Source of the DNA: Stomorhina lunata
Lineage: Eukaryota; Arthropoda; Insecta; Diptera; Rhiniidae
NCBI GenBank assembly: GCA_933228675.1
Contig: OW121740.1
Location: 30,773,632-30,837,631 of the forward strand
Reading direction: 5' to 3'
DNA: 64,000 nt
Shown here: positions 23,735 through 35,690 of the stretch, piece after piece
Layout of the letters: every line of letters starts with the position of its first letter
How positions within the stretch are numbered: position 1 is the stretch's first letter
Translations under genes and position numbers: made by a program
Notes under the pieces: generated by a model
What the model was told of the DNA's origin: nothing
Databases searched by the model: none
Seen by the model: only the letters and a program-made list of their open reading frames with translations

Positions 23735-25441
23735 ACTTTTGAAAAATTTTTAAAAACTTCCTTTTTTAAAAATTTCCCATAACAATAGGAATTTTTTGAA
23801 AAACTTCCTATAAAAAAAGAAATTTTTGAAAAATTTTCTATAAAAATAGGGAATTTTTGAAAATTTTCCTATAAAAATAGGGAATTTTTGAAAAAATTTC
23901 TATAAAAATAGGGAATTTTTGAAAAATTTCCTACAAAAATAGGGAATTTTTGAAAAATTTCCTACAAAAATAGGGAATTTTTGAAAAATGTCCTACAAAA
24001 ATAGGGAATTTTTAAAAAGTTTCCTATAAAAATAGGAAATTTTTGAAAAATTTCCTATAAAAATAGGAAATTTTTGAAAAATTTCCTATAAAAATAGAAA
24101 ATTTTTGAAAAATTTCCTATAAAAATAGGAAATTTTTGAAAAATTTCCTATAAAAATAGGAAATTTTTGAAAAATTTCCTATAAAAATAGGAAATTTTTG
24201 AAAAATTTCCTATAAAAATAGGAAATTTTTGAAAAATTTCCTATAAAAATAGGAAATTTTTGAAAAATTTCCTATAAAAATAGGAAATTTTTGAAAAATT
24301 TCCTATAAAAATAGGAAATTTTTGAAAAATTTCCTATAAAAATAGGAAATTTTTGAAAAATTTCCTATAAAAATAGGAAATTTTTGAAAAATTTCCTATA
24401 AAAATAGGAAATTTTTGAAAAATTTCCTATAAAAATAGGAAATTTTTGAAAAATTTCCTATAAAAATAGGAAATTTTTGAAAAATTTCCTATAAAAATAG
24501 GAAATTTTTGAAAAATTTCCTATAAAAATAGGAAATTTTTGAAAAATTTCCTATAAAAATAGGAAATTTTTGAAAAATTTCCTATAAAAATAGGAAATTT
24601 TTGAAAAATTTCCTATAGAAATAGGAAATTTTTGAAAAATTTCCTATAGAAATAGGAAATTTTTGAAAAATTTCCTATAAAAATAGGAAATTTTTGAAAA
24701 ATTTCCTATAAAAATAGGAAATTTTTGAAAAATTTCCTATTTTTATAGGATATATTTATAGGAAATTTTTAAAAAATTTCCTACTTTTTAATGAAATTTA
24801 AAAAATTTCCTATTTTTATAGGAGATTTTTAAAAAATTTCCTATTTTTATAGGAAATTTTAAAAAAAATTCCTATTTTTATAGGAAATTTTTAAAAATTT
24901 CCTATTTTTATAGGAAATTTTTAAAAATTTCCTTTTTTTATAGGAAATTTTTAAAAATATCCTATTTTTATAGGAAATTTTTAAAAATTTCCTATTTTTG
25001 TATGAAATTTTTATAGGAAATTTTTAAAAATTTCCTATTTTTATAGGAAATATTTGACAGTTTATGAATGAAAATTTAAAAAAAATTTCCTATTTTTATA
25101 GGAAATTTTAAAAAAATTTCCTATTTTTATAGGAGATTTTTAAAAAATTTCCTATTTTTATAGGAGATTTTTAAAAAATTTCCTATTTTTATAGGAAATT
25201 TTTAAAAATTTCCTATTTTTATAGGAAATTTTTAAAAATTTCCTATTTTTATAGGAAATTTTTAAAAATTTCCTATTTTTATAGGAAATTTTTAAAAATA
25301 TCCTATTTTTATAGGAAATTTTTAAAAATTTCCTATTTTTATAGGAAATTTTTAAAAATTTCCTATTTTTGTATGAAATTTTTATAGGAAATTTTTAAAA
25401 ATTTCCTATTTTTATAGGAAATATTTGACAGTTTATGAATG
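23735..25441. repeat. Tandem array E, 31/30-bp monomer of two alternating palindromes, orientation flips at ~24740
   Basis: The first kilobase is built of GGAAATTTTT, one G, then the complement, alternating with TTTCCTATAAAAATAGGAAA, a perfect 8-bp stem around AAAA. The period is 31 bp. From about 24740 the AAAA loop becomes TTTT and the single G is lost, giving a 30-bp unit in the opposite orientation. A 371-bp block ending in the unique tag TATTTGACAGTTTATGAATG (ends at 25070 and 25441) is duplicated in tandem. Confidence 0.95.
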
Positions 25442-27355
25442 GGCTTAATATTATTCTTGGTGTGTAAGAACCTTTTGTTAAAAGTTTATATATTTGTGAA
25501 AGGAGGTAGCATTAAAAATTGCTTTTAAAAGATAATAAAAAAGTTTCGTGTTAAATTTTCACAGACGATTCGAATTGAAGGAAATTATGTTGTATTAATT
25601 TAGAAGGTTCTAGGGTAGATTTAAATTCAAATAAATTTTTTTTCTTTTCCTCTAAAATTTTCTTCAAAAAACATGAGTGTTAAAGAGAACAAAACTTTGG
25701 TGTTAAGTAGCTTTTAGTAGTTTAGGGGGTCTTTTTTCGATTCCTACCAGAGATTTTGATCTGTTGTTCTACAGTGAGCATTTGGCCTTCATAAACGCGT
25801 TCGGAGTAATTAGAATATAAGTTTCAATATAATGTAATTTACATTAATAAAACTTAATACTTAACATTAATTGAAAAGCCCTGAAAGTATGCAACACGTT
25901 TTTTCGAAATTAAATTTCCTTTGTTATCGACTGCGTGAATCTTTTAAAGTTTTAGTTTTATTGTGATATCTCTTAAATACTTTTTTTTTAAATCAAATAA
26001 ACTTTAGTCATTTTATTACTTAATTTTCAAATTGCCCACGTACCTAAATTTGATAACACAGAAGGGCGGATTTCTAAACTTCAGTTGAATTGTTAATATA
26101 TTTGTAAGTACTATATGAGGAAATAGTATTATGCAGAGCTCACATGTAAGACCAAAGTGCACATCAACTTAAGATTTCAAGTTAAGTGAGTCAATCTAAA
26201 ATAAGGGATTTAGTTATACATTTTCTAACAAGCTTTGGCAAAGGTAAATGATAATGGCTCTAACGACAACACTGATGATTACGATGACAATACTGATGGA
26301 CACTTTTAACACTAAATTGGTACTTACTATCTAAATGCACTTGCAAAGGAATAAGGGAAAAAAGAACATATAAAATTGAATAAAATCTATGAAGCGCATA
26401 AGAAAGTAGAAAATACATTGTTTTCGAGAAGATTTTCAGAAATTTATTAAAATAAAATGCACTTCCTTTATCTAAAAGATAAAAAAGTAAAAATGCAAAA
26501 TAATAAAATGATTTAAACAGCACTTAAGCTACTACAAGTGAAAAGGGGTTATTTACATTGTGAAGAAATTACTTAGTAAATTCTTAGTACATTTTATCAG
26601 AGCTTATTAAATTCCAGTTAAATGAAGCCAATTGTCTTAGCAATTGAGTTTTACTTTAAAAGACTTAAAGTTGAATAGTTTAAAAAGGGTTTTGTAGAAT
26701 AAACCATGATTCCTTGAAATTAGGTGTTAAGCCATAGATGAGGAGGGGAAGGGGAAAGTAAAGATAATTAAACAATTAAAATATTCAATTTAACTAAAAA
26801 AGTGAATTTTTGTTTTATTGTAACCCTATGTTTTTACAGGTTGAGTTATTCATATAGCTTAAGTGAAGTTAATCGAAATCTTCATATAATGAAAGGAAAA
26901 TATGAATATGTACATAAAAACATGTGTACATAAGTTGTTTTGGTCAATGCGTTAATGATTCAAAAAATGTAAGCTAAAAAGTAAACGTACATAACATTGA
27001 CAAACACTAGAATTTTTTTAAACGGACTAAATACATTTAAGCGCCTTTGCTTCTGTAATGCAATAAACGCCTTGACTCAAAACTCTCTTATGTCGACTTA
27101 AGCTACTCTTACATATTGCCACAGAAATAATTAAGTAGTAAAAAATATATTCATATAAAAATTAAAATACTCCTGCTGAAAATTTTCGGTGGCGGCTGGA
27201 TATCGAAAAATGGTTTCAATGAGCGCCGGCTTCGATCCTATCGACTTAGCCCTCTGCTAACTAGCACTTCCGGTTTTATGAAGAAGTAACAATTTTTCAA
27301 AATGTTTCATAAAATTTTGCCAAATATTTTTCTTAGCAATAATAACAAAGAATCA
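25442..27355. other. AT-rich spacer
   Basis: About 1.9 kb with no gene I can support. The minus-strand open frame at 26260-26523 is Phe/Tyr-rich and looks like chance in AT-rich DNA. Confidence 0.5.
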
Positions 27356-28825
27356 CTAATTTCGAAATATTTCCTATAAAAAGTAAATTTTTGAAAAATT
27401 TTCTATAAAAAGTAAATTTTCGAAAAATTTCCTTTAAAAAGTAAATTTTTGAAAAATTTCCTTTAAAAAGTAAATTTTTGAAAAATTTCCTATAAAAAGT
27501 AAATTTTTGAAAAATTTCCTATAAAAAGTAAATTTTTGAAAAATTTCCTATAAAAAGTAAATTTTTGAAAAATTTCCTATAAAAGGAAAATTTTTGAAAA
27601 ATTTCCTATAAAAGGAAAATTTTTGAAAAAATTTCCTATAAAAGGAAAATTTTTGAAAAATTTCCTATAAAAAGTAAATTTTTGAAAAATTTCCTATAAA
27701 AAGTAAATTTTTGAAAAATTTCCTATAAAAAGTAAATTTTTGAAAAATTTCCTATAAAAAGTAAATTTTTGAAAAATTTCCTATAAAAAGTAAATTTTTG
27801 AAAAATTTCCTATAAAAAGTAAATTTTTGAAAAATTTCCTATAAAAAGTAAATTTTTGAAAAATTTCCTATAAAAAGTAAATTTTTGAAAAATTTCCTAT
27901 AAAAAGTAAATTTTTGAAAAATTTCCTATAAAAAGTAAATTTTTGAAAAATTTCCTATAAAAAGTAAATTTTTGAAAAATTTCCTATAAAAAGTAAATTT
28001 TTGAAAAATTTCCTATAAAAAGTAAATTTTTGAAAAATTTCCTATAAAAAGTAAATTTTTGAAAAATTTCCTATAAAAAGTAAATTTTTGAAAAATTTCC
28101 TATAAAAAGTAAATTTTTGAAAAATTTCCTTTAAAAAGTAAATTTTTGAAAAATTTCCTATAAAAAGTAAATTTTTGAAAAATTTCCTATAAAAAGTAAA
28201 TTTTTGAAAAATTTCCTATAAAAAGTAAATTTTTGAAAAATTTCCTATAAAAAGTAAATTTTTGAAAAATTTCCTATAAAAAGTAAATTTTTGAAAAATT
28301 TCCTATAAAAAGTAAATTTTTGAAAAATTTCCTATAAAAGGAAAATTTTTGAAAAATTTCCTATAAAAAGTAAATTTTTGAAAAATTTCCTATAAAAAGT
28401 AAATTTTTGAAAAATTTCCTATAAAAAGTAAATTTTTGAAAAATTTCCTATAAAAAGTAAATTTTTGAAAAATTTCCTATAAAAAGTAAATTTTTGAAAA
28501 ATTTTCTATAAAAAGTAAATTTTTGAAAAATTTCCTATAAAAAGTAAATTTTTGAAAAATTTCCTATAAAATGTAAATTTTTGAAAAATTTCCTATAAAA
28601 AGGAAATTTTTGATAAATTTCCTTTAAAATTTCCTTTTTAAAAAATTTCCTATAAAAAGGAAATTTTTGAAAAATTTTCTATAAAAGAAAATTTTTGAAA
28701 AATTTCCTATAAAAAGTAAATTATTGAAAAATTTCCTATAAAAAGGAAATTTTTGAAAAATTTTCTATAAAAAGAAAATTTTTGAAAAATTTCCTAGAAA
28801 AAGGAAATTTTTAAAAAATTTCCGA
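27356..28825. repeat. Tandem array F, 29-bp monomer
   Basis: About 50 units of AAATTTTTGAAAAATTT plus CCTATAAAAAGT, with 29-bp spacing. GGAAAATTT variants occur at 27575-27660 and once near 28340; the right edge is degenerate. It has the same monomer and orientation as array M at 56.5 kb. Confidence 0.95.
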
Positions 28826-30104
28826 TTTAGTTTGAATTCGGTACAAAGGTTAGTCTTAATGTGAGACTTGCTTTCGCTTGATATACCCTTTTATTCTTGA
28901 TGGTTAATATACAAAATTCAAACATAATAGAGGGAAATGGTTGCTTTGAAAAATAACAACAGGGCGTATATGTGTTGAAATCAACAAGAATCCAATACTG
29001 ATTTTATAAAAATAACCTTATTTATATAAAGAACAAGATTTGATTAAATAGATACGAGTATTATAAAAGACCTTAAAATATTATGAATTTTTATATGTAA
29101 ATATTTACTCCACTGATAAACCCTTACATATTTTGTTATATTTAATTTGCTTTTTTAAATAACAATTATTTGCAGACATTTAAATACATTCTAAAAATGT
29201 TAGTGCACACATGTGAGTCTTCTTTTTATAATAGTCATATAAAAGGGTTGAAAATACTAGCAACAGAATCACAAAGTATGCCTTTTAAACACAAGTGTAG
29301 ATTTACCCTATGACTTTAAATAATAGATCTTTAGATTGTATACCTATTTTCAAACCAATCCCACTGTGAATTGTAAAAAAGTGTTTCACAGAAAAACTAA
29401 CAAAGCCCCATAGCAAACATATGTAACATCAAAAAGCGACACTTTAACGCCCACAAAGAAAAGGTGCTTTGTATGAAATTTAGTTGTTTGCCTTTGGATA
29501 ACAGGTGGTTATGTAATAAATGGTTCAATTTAGTTAACTTCATAAAATTTAAATAATAAAATTGAAATACATTTGTATGCGTATAAGGGAGATATTATTC
29601 TGAAAGGAGCCTAAATAATTTTTTAACATCATTTCGGAAATAAAAGCATTTATAAAATAATTTTAATATAGACATAGACAGTTTTTCTTAAACAAAATGA
29701 CGAAATGGATTTTTTTTTATATTAACACATTTAGTTTTTAATAATCATTGTCACCGTGTTGTTATGACTAAGTTGCACCTATTTTATGTTATCTATAATG
29801 TTCACAAAACCGCCAGACAACAAAGACTTCCAGCCAAAGTTAGCAGAAGCAGTGAAAAAGACATTAGTAATTTTTCATAACAAACGAAAAAGTTTATCTT
29901 TCCAAACGCTCCCCCACTTTGTGTGTGTATATGATATTTATTTAAAAGTTTTATAAAAATAGAGTTATGGAAACGGAAATTTGCTACAAACTACAACGAA
30001 CATACTCTCACACACATTAGGTCTACTCATACAAACTCAGAAAAACAAATACATACCAGCAAATAATTAGATTCAAACATTGACTAAGAAGAAAAAAAGT
30101 TGTC
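28826..30104. other. AT-rich spacer
   Basis: No gene or recognised repeat. Confidence 0.5.
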
Positions 30105-33100
30105 AGTGGCAAAAGTTTTCTATAAAAAACTTTTCTGTGGGACAAGTCTCTACAGAAAAATTGTCAGTGGGACAAGTTTTCTATAGAAAAATTGTCAGTG
30201 GGACAAGTTTTAATTGAAAAATTAGGATTAATCAGGCTTGAGTTAATTTTTAATTTTCAAATTATAATGATGAAAATTTGAAAGTAATGATGTGGAGAAA
30301 TACTGAAAAAATTATTTTTGAACGCGGCTAGTGGATTGCAATTTCTGTCCCGCCACAGGACGTCATCAGCACTTAGCGCCACCGACCACAGTCGAGTTAT
30401 CAAATTGCAGAGATAATCATCAATTTAACTCATTGAGTTTGATCGAACATCACTACGTTTAATTGATTGTGTATTCTCCTATTACTTGTTTTGCTCGATC
30501 AATTAAACGCAGTGATGTTCGATCAAATTCAATGAGTTAAATTGATGATTATCTCTGCAATTTGATAACACGACTGTGGTCGAGGGCGCTAAGTGCTGAT
30601 GACGTCCTGTGGCGGGACAGAAATTGCAATCCACTAGCCGCGTTCAAAAATAATTTTTTCAGTATTTCTCCACATCATTACTTTCAAATTTTCATATTTA
30701 TAATTTGAAAATTAAAAATGAACTCAAGCCTGACAAGTTTTCTATAGAAAAATTGTCAGTGGGACAAGTTTTCTATAGAAAAATTGTCAGTGGGACAAGT
30801 TTTCTATAGAAAAATTGTCAGTGGGACAAGTTTTCTATAGAAAAATTGTCAGTGGGACAAGTTTTCTATAGAAAAATTGTCAGTGGGACAAGTTTTCTAT
30901 AGAAAAATTGTCAGTGGGACAAGTTTTCTATAGAAAAATTGTCAGTGGAACAAGTTTTCTATAGAAAAATTGTCAGTAGAACAAGTTTTCTATAGAAAAA
31001 TTGTCAGTGGGACAAGTTTTCTATAGAAAAATTGTCAGTGGGACAAGTTTTCTATAGACAAATTGTCAGTGGGACAAGTTTTCTATAGAAAAATTGTCAG
31101 TGGGACAAGTTTTCTATAGAAAAATTGTCAGTGGGACAAGTTTTCTATAGAAAAATTGTCAGTGGGACAAGTTTTCTATAGAAAAATTGTCAGTGGGACA
31201 AGTTTTCTATAGAAAAATTGTCAGTGGGACAAGTTTTCTATAGAAAAATTGTCAGTGGGACAAGTTTTCTATAGAAAAATTGTCAGTGGGACAAGTTTTC
31301 TATAGAAAAATTGTCAGTGGGACAAGTTTTCTATAGAAAAATTGTCAGTGGGACAAGTTTTCTATAGAAAAATTGTCAGTGGGACAAGTTTTCTATAGAA
31401 AAATTGTCAGTGGAACAAGTTTTCTATAGAAAAATTGTCAGTGGGACAAGTTTTCTATAGAAAAATTGTCAGTGGGACAAGTTTTCTATAGAAAAATTGT
31501 CAGTGGGACAAGTTTTCTATAGAAAAATTGTCAGTGGGACAAGTTTTCTATAGAAAAATTGTCAGTGGGACAAGTTTTCTATAGAAAAATTGTCAGTGGG
31601 ACAAGTTTTCTATAGAAAAATTGTCAGTGGGACAAGTTTTCTATAGAAAAATTGTCAGTGGGACAAGTTTTCTATAGAAAAATTGTCAGTGGGACAAGTT
31701 TTCTATAGAAAAATTGTCAGTGGGACAAGTTTTCTATAGAAAAATTGTCAGTGGGACAAGTTTTCTATAGAAAAATTGTCAGTGGGACAAGTTTTCTATA
31801 GAAAAATTGTCAGTGGGACAAGTTTTCTATAGAAAAATTGTCAGTGGGACAAGTTTTCTATAGAAAAATTGTCAGTGGGACAAGTTTTCTATAGAAAAAT
31901 TGTCAGTGGGACAAGTTTTCTATAGAAAAATTGTCAGTGGGACAAGTTTTCTATAGAAAAATTGTCAGTGGGACAAGTTTTCTATAGAAAAATTGTCAGT
32001 GGGACAAGTTTTCTATAGAAAAATTGTAAGTGAGACAAGTTTTCTATAGAAAAATTGTCAGTGGGACAAGTTTTCTATAGAAAAATTGTCAGTGGGACAA
32101 GTTTTCTATAGAAAAATTGTCAGTGGGACAAGTTTTCTATAGAAAAATTGTCAGTGGGACAAGTTTTCTATAGAAAAATTGTCAGTGGGACAAGTTTTCT
32201 ATAGAAAAATTGTAAGTGAGACAAGATTTCTATAGAAAAATTGTCAGTGGGACAAGTTTTCTATAGAAAAATTGTCAGTGGGACAAGTTTTCTATAGAAA
32301 AATTGTCAGTGGGACAAGTTTTCTATAGAAAAATTGTCAGTGGGACAAGTTTTCTATAGAAAAATTGTCAGTGGGACAAGTTTTCTATAGAAAAATTGTA
32401 AGTGAGACAAGTTTTCTATAGAAAAATTGTCAGTGGGACAAGTTTTCTATAGAAAAATTGTCAGTGGGACAAGTTTTCTATAGAAAAATTGTCAGTGGGA
32501 CAAGTTTTCTATAGAAAAATTGTCAGTGGGACAAGTTTTCTATAGAAAAATTGTAAGTGAGACAAGTTTTCTATAGAAAAATTGTCAGTGGGACAAGTTT
32601 TCTATAGAAAAATTGTCAGTGGGACAAGTTTTCTATAGAAAAATTGTAAGTGAGACAAGTTTTCTATAGAAAAATTGTCAGTGGGACAAGTTTTCTATAG
32701 AAAAATTGTCAGTGGGACAAGTTTTCTATAGAAAAATTGTCAGTGGGACAAGTTTTCTATAGAAAAATTGTCAGTGGGACAAGTTTTCTATAGAAAAATT
32801 GTCAGTGGGACAAGTTTTCTATAGAAAAATTGTCAGTGGGACAAGTTTTCTATAGAAAAATTGTTAGTGGGAGAAGTTTTCTATAGAAAAATTGTCAGTG
32901 GGACAAGTTTTCTATAGAAAAATTGTCAGTGGAACAAGTTTTCTATAGAAAAATTGTCAGTGGAACAAGTTTTTTATAGAAAAATTGTCAGTGGGACAAT
33001 TTTTCTATAGAAAATTTGTCATTGGGACAATTTTTCTATAGAAAATTTGTCATTCGGACAATTTTTCTATAGAAAATTTGTCATCGGGACAATTTTTCTG

Positions 33101-33260
33101 TAGAAAATTTGTCATTGGGATAAGTTCCAAAAAACAAAATTTCTATAGAAAATTTGTTTTTGAGGACAAGTTTTCTGTACAAAATTTGTTTTTGGAACAA
33201 GTTTTCTATAGAAAATTGGTAGTGGGACAATTTTTCTATAGAAAGTTTATCAATATGACA
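30105..33260. repeat. Tandem array G, 31-bp monomer, interrupted by a MITE
   Basis: The core TTTTCTATAGAAAA alternates with TTGTCAGTGGGACAA, itself a 5-bp stem around a 5-base loop. About 75 near-identical units follow the MITE and only three or four precede it. A variant linker TTGTAAGTGAGACAA appears near 32025, 32211, 32397, 32551 and 32645, spaced by multiples of 31 bp. The right edge (32.98-33.24 kb) degenerates. Confidence 0.95.
30212..30733. mobile_element. Long-foldback MITE inserted in array G
   Basis: Two arms of about 240-250 bp form a near-perfect inverted repeat around a loop at about 30468-30495. Matched landmarks include CGCGGCTAGTGGATTGCAAT and its complement, GACGTCATCAGCACTTAGCG and its complement, and the termini TCAGGCTTGAGTT/AACTCAAGCCTGA. 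No protein is encoded. The left terminus extends to ATTGAAAAATTAGGATTAAT while the right is trimmed at CCTGA, where the array resumes. Confidence 0.9.
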
Positions 33261-33505
33261 AAATGGGAATCGAGCCACTCTAATGTTAATGTTTGCCTTT
33301 TTTCGATCTCTATGTCCGACAGGCGACAAGTGTTATGCAACATTTTTTTCTTTTTTATTTTATTTTTGTTGTTAAACTTTTACCACTATTACTTTTTTTT
33401 AATGAAGTTTCACGACATCATATTTATGTTGGTTCCTTTCTTGCTTCTCCGATTTTTGTTGCTGTGAAAGCGTTGCTGTTCACTGTGCGATGGGAAAATA
33501 CATGT
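33261..33505. other. Short spacer between array G and a dispersed repeat
   Basis: No feature recognised. Confidence 0.4.
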
Positions 33506-34312
33506 TTGTTATACCCTTCACCACCATAGGTGGATAGGGTATTATAAGTTTGTGCTGATGTATGTAACGCAATGAAATATTTGTCTAAGACCCACATTTT
33601 AGTATACTAATGGGCTTAGAATCACTTTCTGAGTCGATTTAGCTATGTCAATCAGTCCGTCCGTCCGTTTGGACGGCTATCTGGCTGGACCCCAATGTAA
33701 ACCATGTAATCAAAGTACATTTCGCAATTCCAAAGATAATTTAATGAAATTTGGCACAGAGCATTTTTTTGAATATGGCTATTGAAATTCGTCAAAATTG
33801 GTTTATTATTTTTGGCACCTCCCATAGGTCCCACTTCCCGGAATTGAAATTTTTGCCACAAATATCAATATTTTTTCATGAAATTCAAAACAAAAACTTC
33901 TTATGTAAACTAAAATCACTGTACAAAATTTCGTTAAAATCTGTCCATATGTGACCATAGCTTCCATACAAACTCTTCTGTCAAAACGCACTAAATGAAA
34001 CAGGAATCACCAAAACGCTCGTAAATCTGAAGACATTGACAATTTTAAATTTAATTTTGTTATACATATTTTTTGTAAAAATTGTGATCAATTTGCCAAA
34101 TTTCCAGATAATCAGTCCACATTTGACCCTAGTTCTCATATAAGTCGAAATGGCGGAAATAGCTTAAATATATAAGTTTTCAGAAAATGTTTGTATGATG
34201 GCAAAATTTAGCAAATATTTGTCTTTATTCAGAAAAAGGAACACCTTTGACCTTGGTGTTGAAGGGTATCGTGTGGTCGGGCTTGACCGACTATAATACT
34301 TTCTTACTTGTT
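33506..34312 (+). mobile_element. Family 1 dispersed repeat, full-length copy
   Basis: Starts TTGTTATACCCTTCACCACC and ends GAAGGGTATCGTGTGGTCGG, GCTTGACCGACTATAATACT and TTCTTACTTGTT. It has the same internal order as 7773-8748 but is about 170 bp shorter. Confidence 0.75.
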
Positions 34313-35690
34313 TTTTTATAATATTTTGTTAAAAAAAAACTACAAAATGGCATATGGACTTTGCAAAGAATTTCATGTTGTTTAACAACATATATTGTTG
34401 TTAGTGAAAAAATATGTAGTACTTTTCTTTTTAATAGTTTTCTGTATAAAGTTCCTGTTGGCCCCTTAAAGTTTTACTTTTTATGTAGAAGTAAAATATT
34501 ATTCTCTTTGGTGTGAAAGCAAAAATAATCACATTGGAAGTGCTAAAAAGACATACCTTATGTCCGAAAGTTTGGTGCAACCTAGTTTGAACACGTTTTC
34601 AATAGTTATTGGAATTTAAATTCAATTTTTGTAGGATTAAAGTTGTAAGTTTTAAGGAAAGTGAATTGAATGAATGTTGCAAAAGGTCTTTATTTGGTAT
34701 TAATGGAAATTATGCAAAGTTGTAAAAAATGTAAGTTTTTGATTTCTTTTCAAAATTATATGTTTGTAAGCGATATTTAGTTTGACAAAGTGAATGAAAC
34801 CCAAAGATATGCATTCCAAATAATGTACATAAAGAAATTTTGGTGTATTGCGAGAATTTCCACTACTTTGACTTGTTTCCACTACTTTGACTTACTTTTG
34901 GAAGTTCACCAGCTCAAAAGTATGCTACAACATTCCCTTATGAGCAGTATCCAAACAATTCTGGTATCTTCATTCATTCCTGACTAATCCAAAGTTTGTG
35001 TGATGATGTTGTTGTTGATGCATGATCAAATACCCAGAACAACTGCAAAAACAATAAACAGCAACAGTTGCCAATAGCTCTGAATCCAATAAATGGAAAA
35101 ACAGATTAATAAATACCTTTAGACTGGCAGCAGTAAATCGAATTGAAAAACAAATAAATTTCCACATTCCGAGAGTATGACAACAATTATTTTTTTGTTT
35201 GTTAGAATGTGTGTGTGCATGCATTTGGTTGTACGACAGGTAAACTAGAGATAAATCATCAAAAACCACAAAACTACAATCATCCATACACATGCAAACA
35301 TTGTGAAACATATAGAGATGTTTGTATGCATTTTAGAGATACAAAATGTTGCACAGTTGTTTTGAGCAAATAAAACTTAATCCTGGGGGGGATTTTGGGA
35401 CAAGTTTACAATTTTCATCTATTACAGTTGATGGTGATGCAATTAGAGATGGTTTTGAATATTGATGAGTTGAAAACTTTTTCGTTGAATATTTATTGGT
35501 TTTCAGTGTAAATTGTTTTGGAATAATATTCACTAAATATGCGATTTATAATTCTGACCAATAACGAATATTAAGTGAAATGCATTTAGGGGAAAACATA
35601 AATTATTTATTTACATAAAGAGCAGAATAAGTCAAAATTTATAGATAAGTTGACTAGAGCTAAAGATTTCCATAGAAAAGTTAATGAATG
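34313..35690. other. Spacer with no supported gene
   Basis: Somewhat richer composition than other spacers (for example 34980-35320), but no frame shows codon structure or homology I recognise. The open frames at 34970-35311 and 35333-35533 (minus) are not supported. Confidence 0.45.

Noticed and set aside
27190..27295. Possible tRNA-like sequence (GGCTTCGATCCTATCG, minus-strand GTTAGCAGAGGGC)
   Set aside because: The box order and spacing do not fit either strand, and no cloverleaf could be drawn.
30105..33260. CRISPR-like array (31-bp repeats)
   Set aside because: There are no unique spacers; repeats are contiguous, and the context is an animal nuclear genome without cas genes.
33078..33467. 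129-codon frame starting in the array G edge
   Set aside because: The first half is degenerate monomers and the second half is Phe/Leu-rich from T runs; no domain or splice context.
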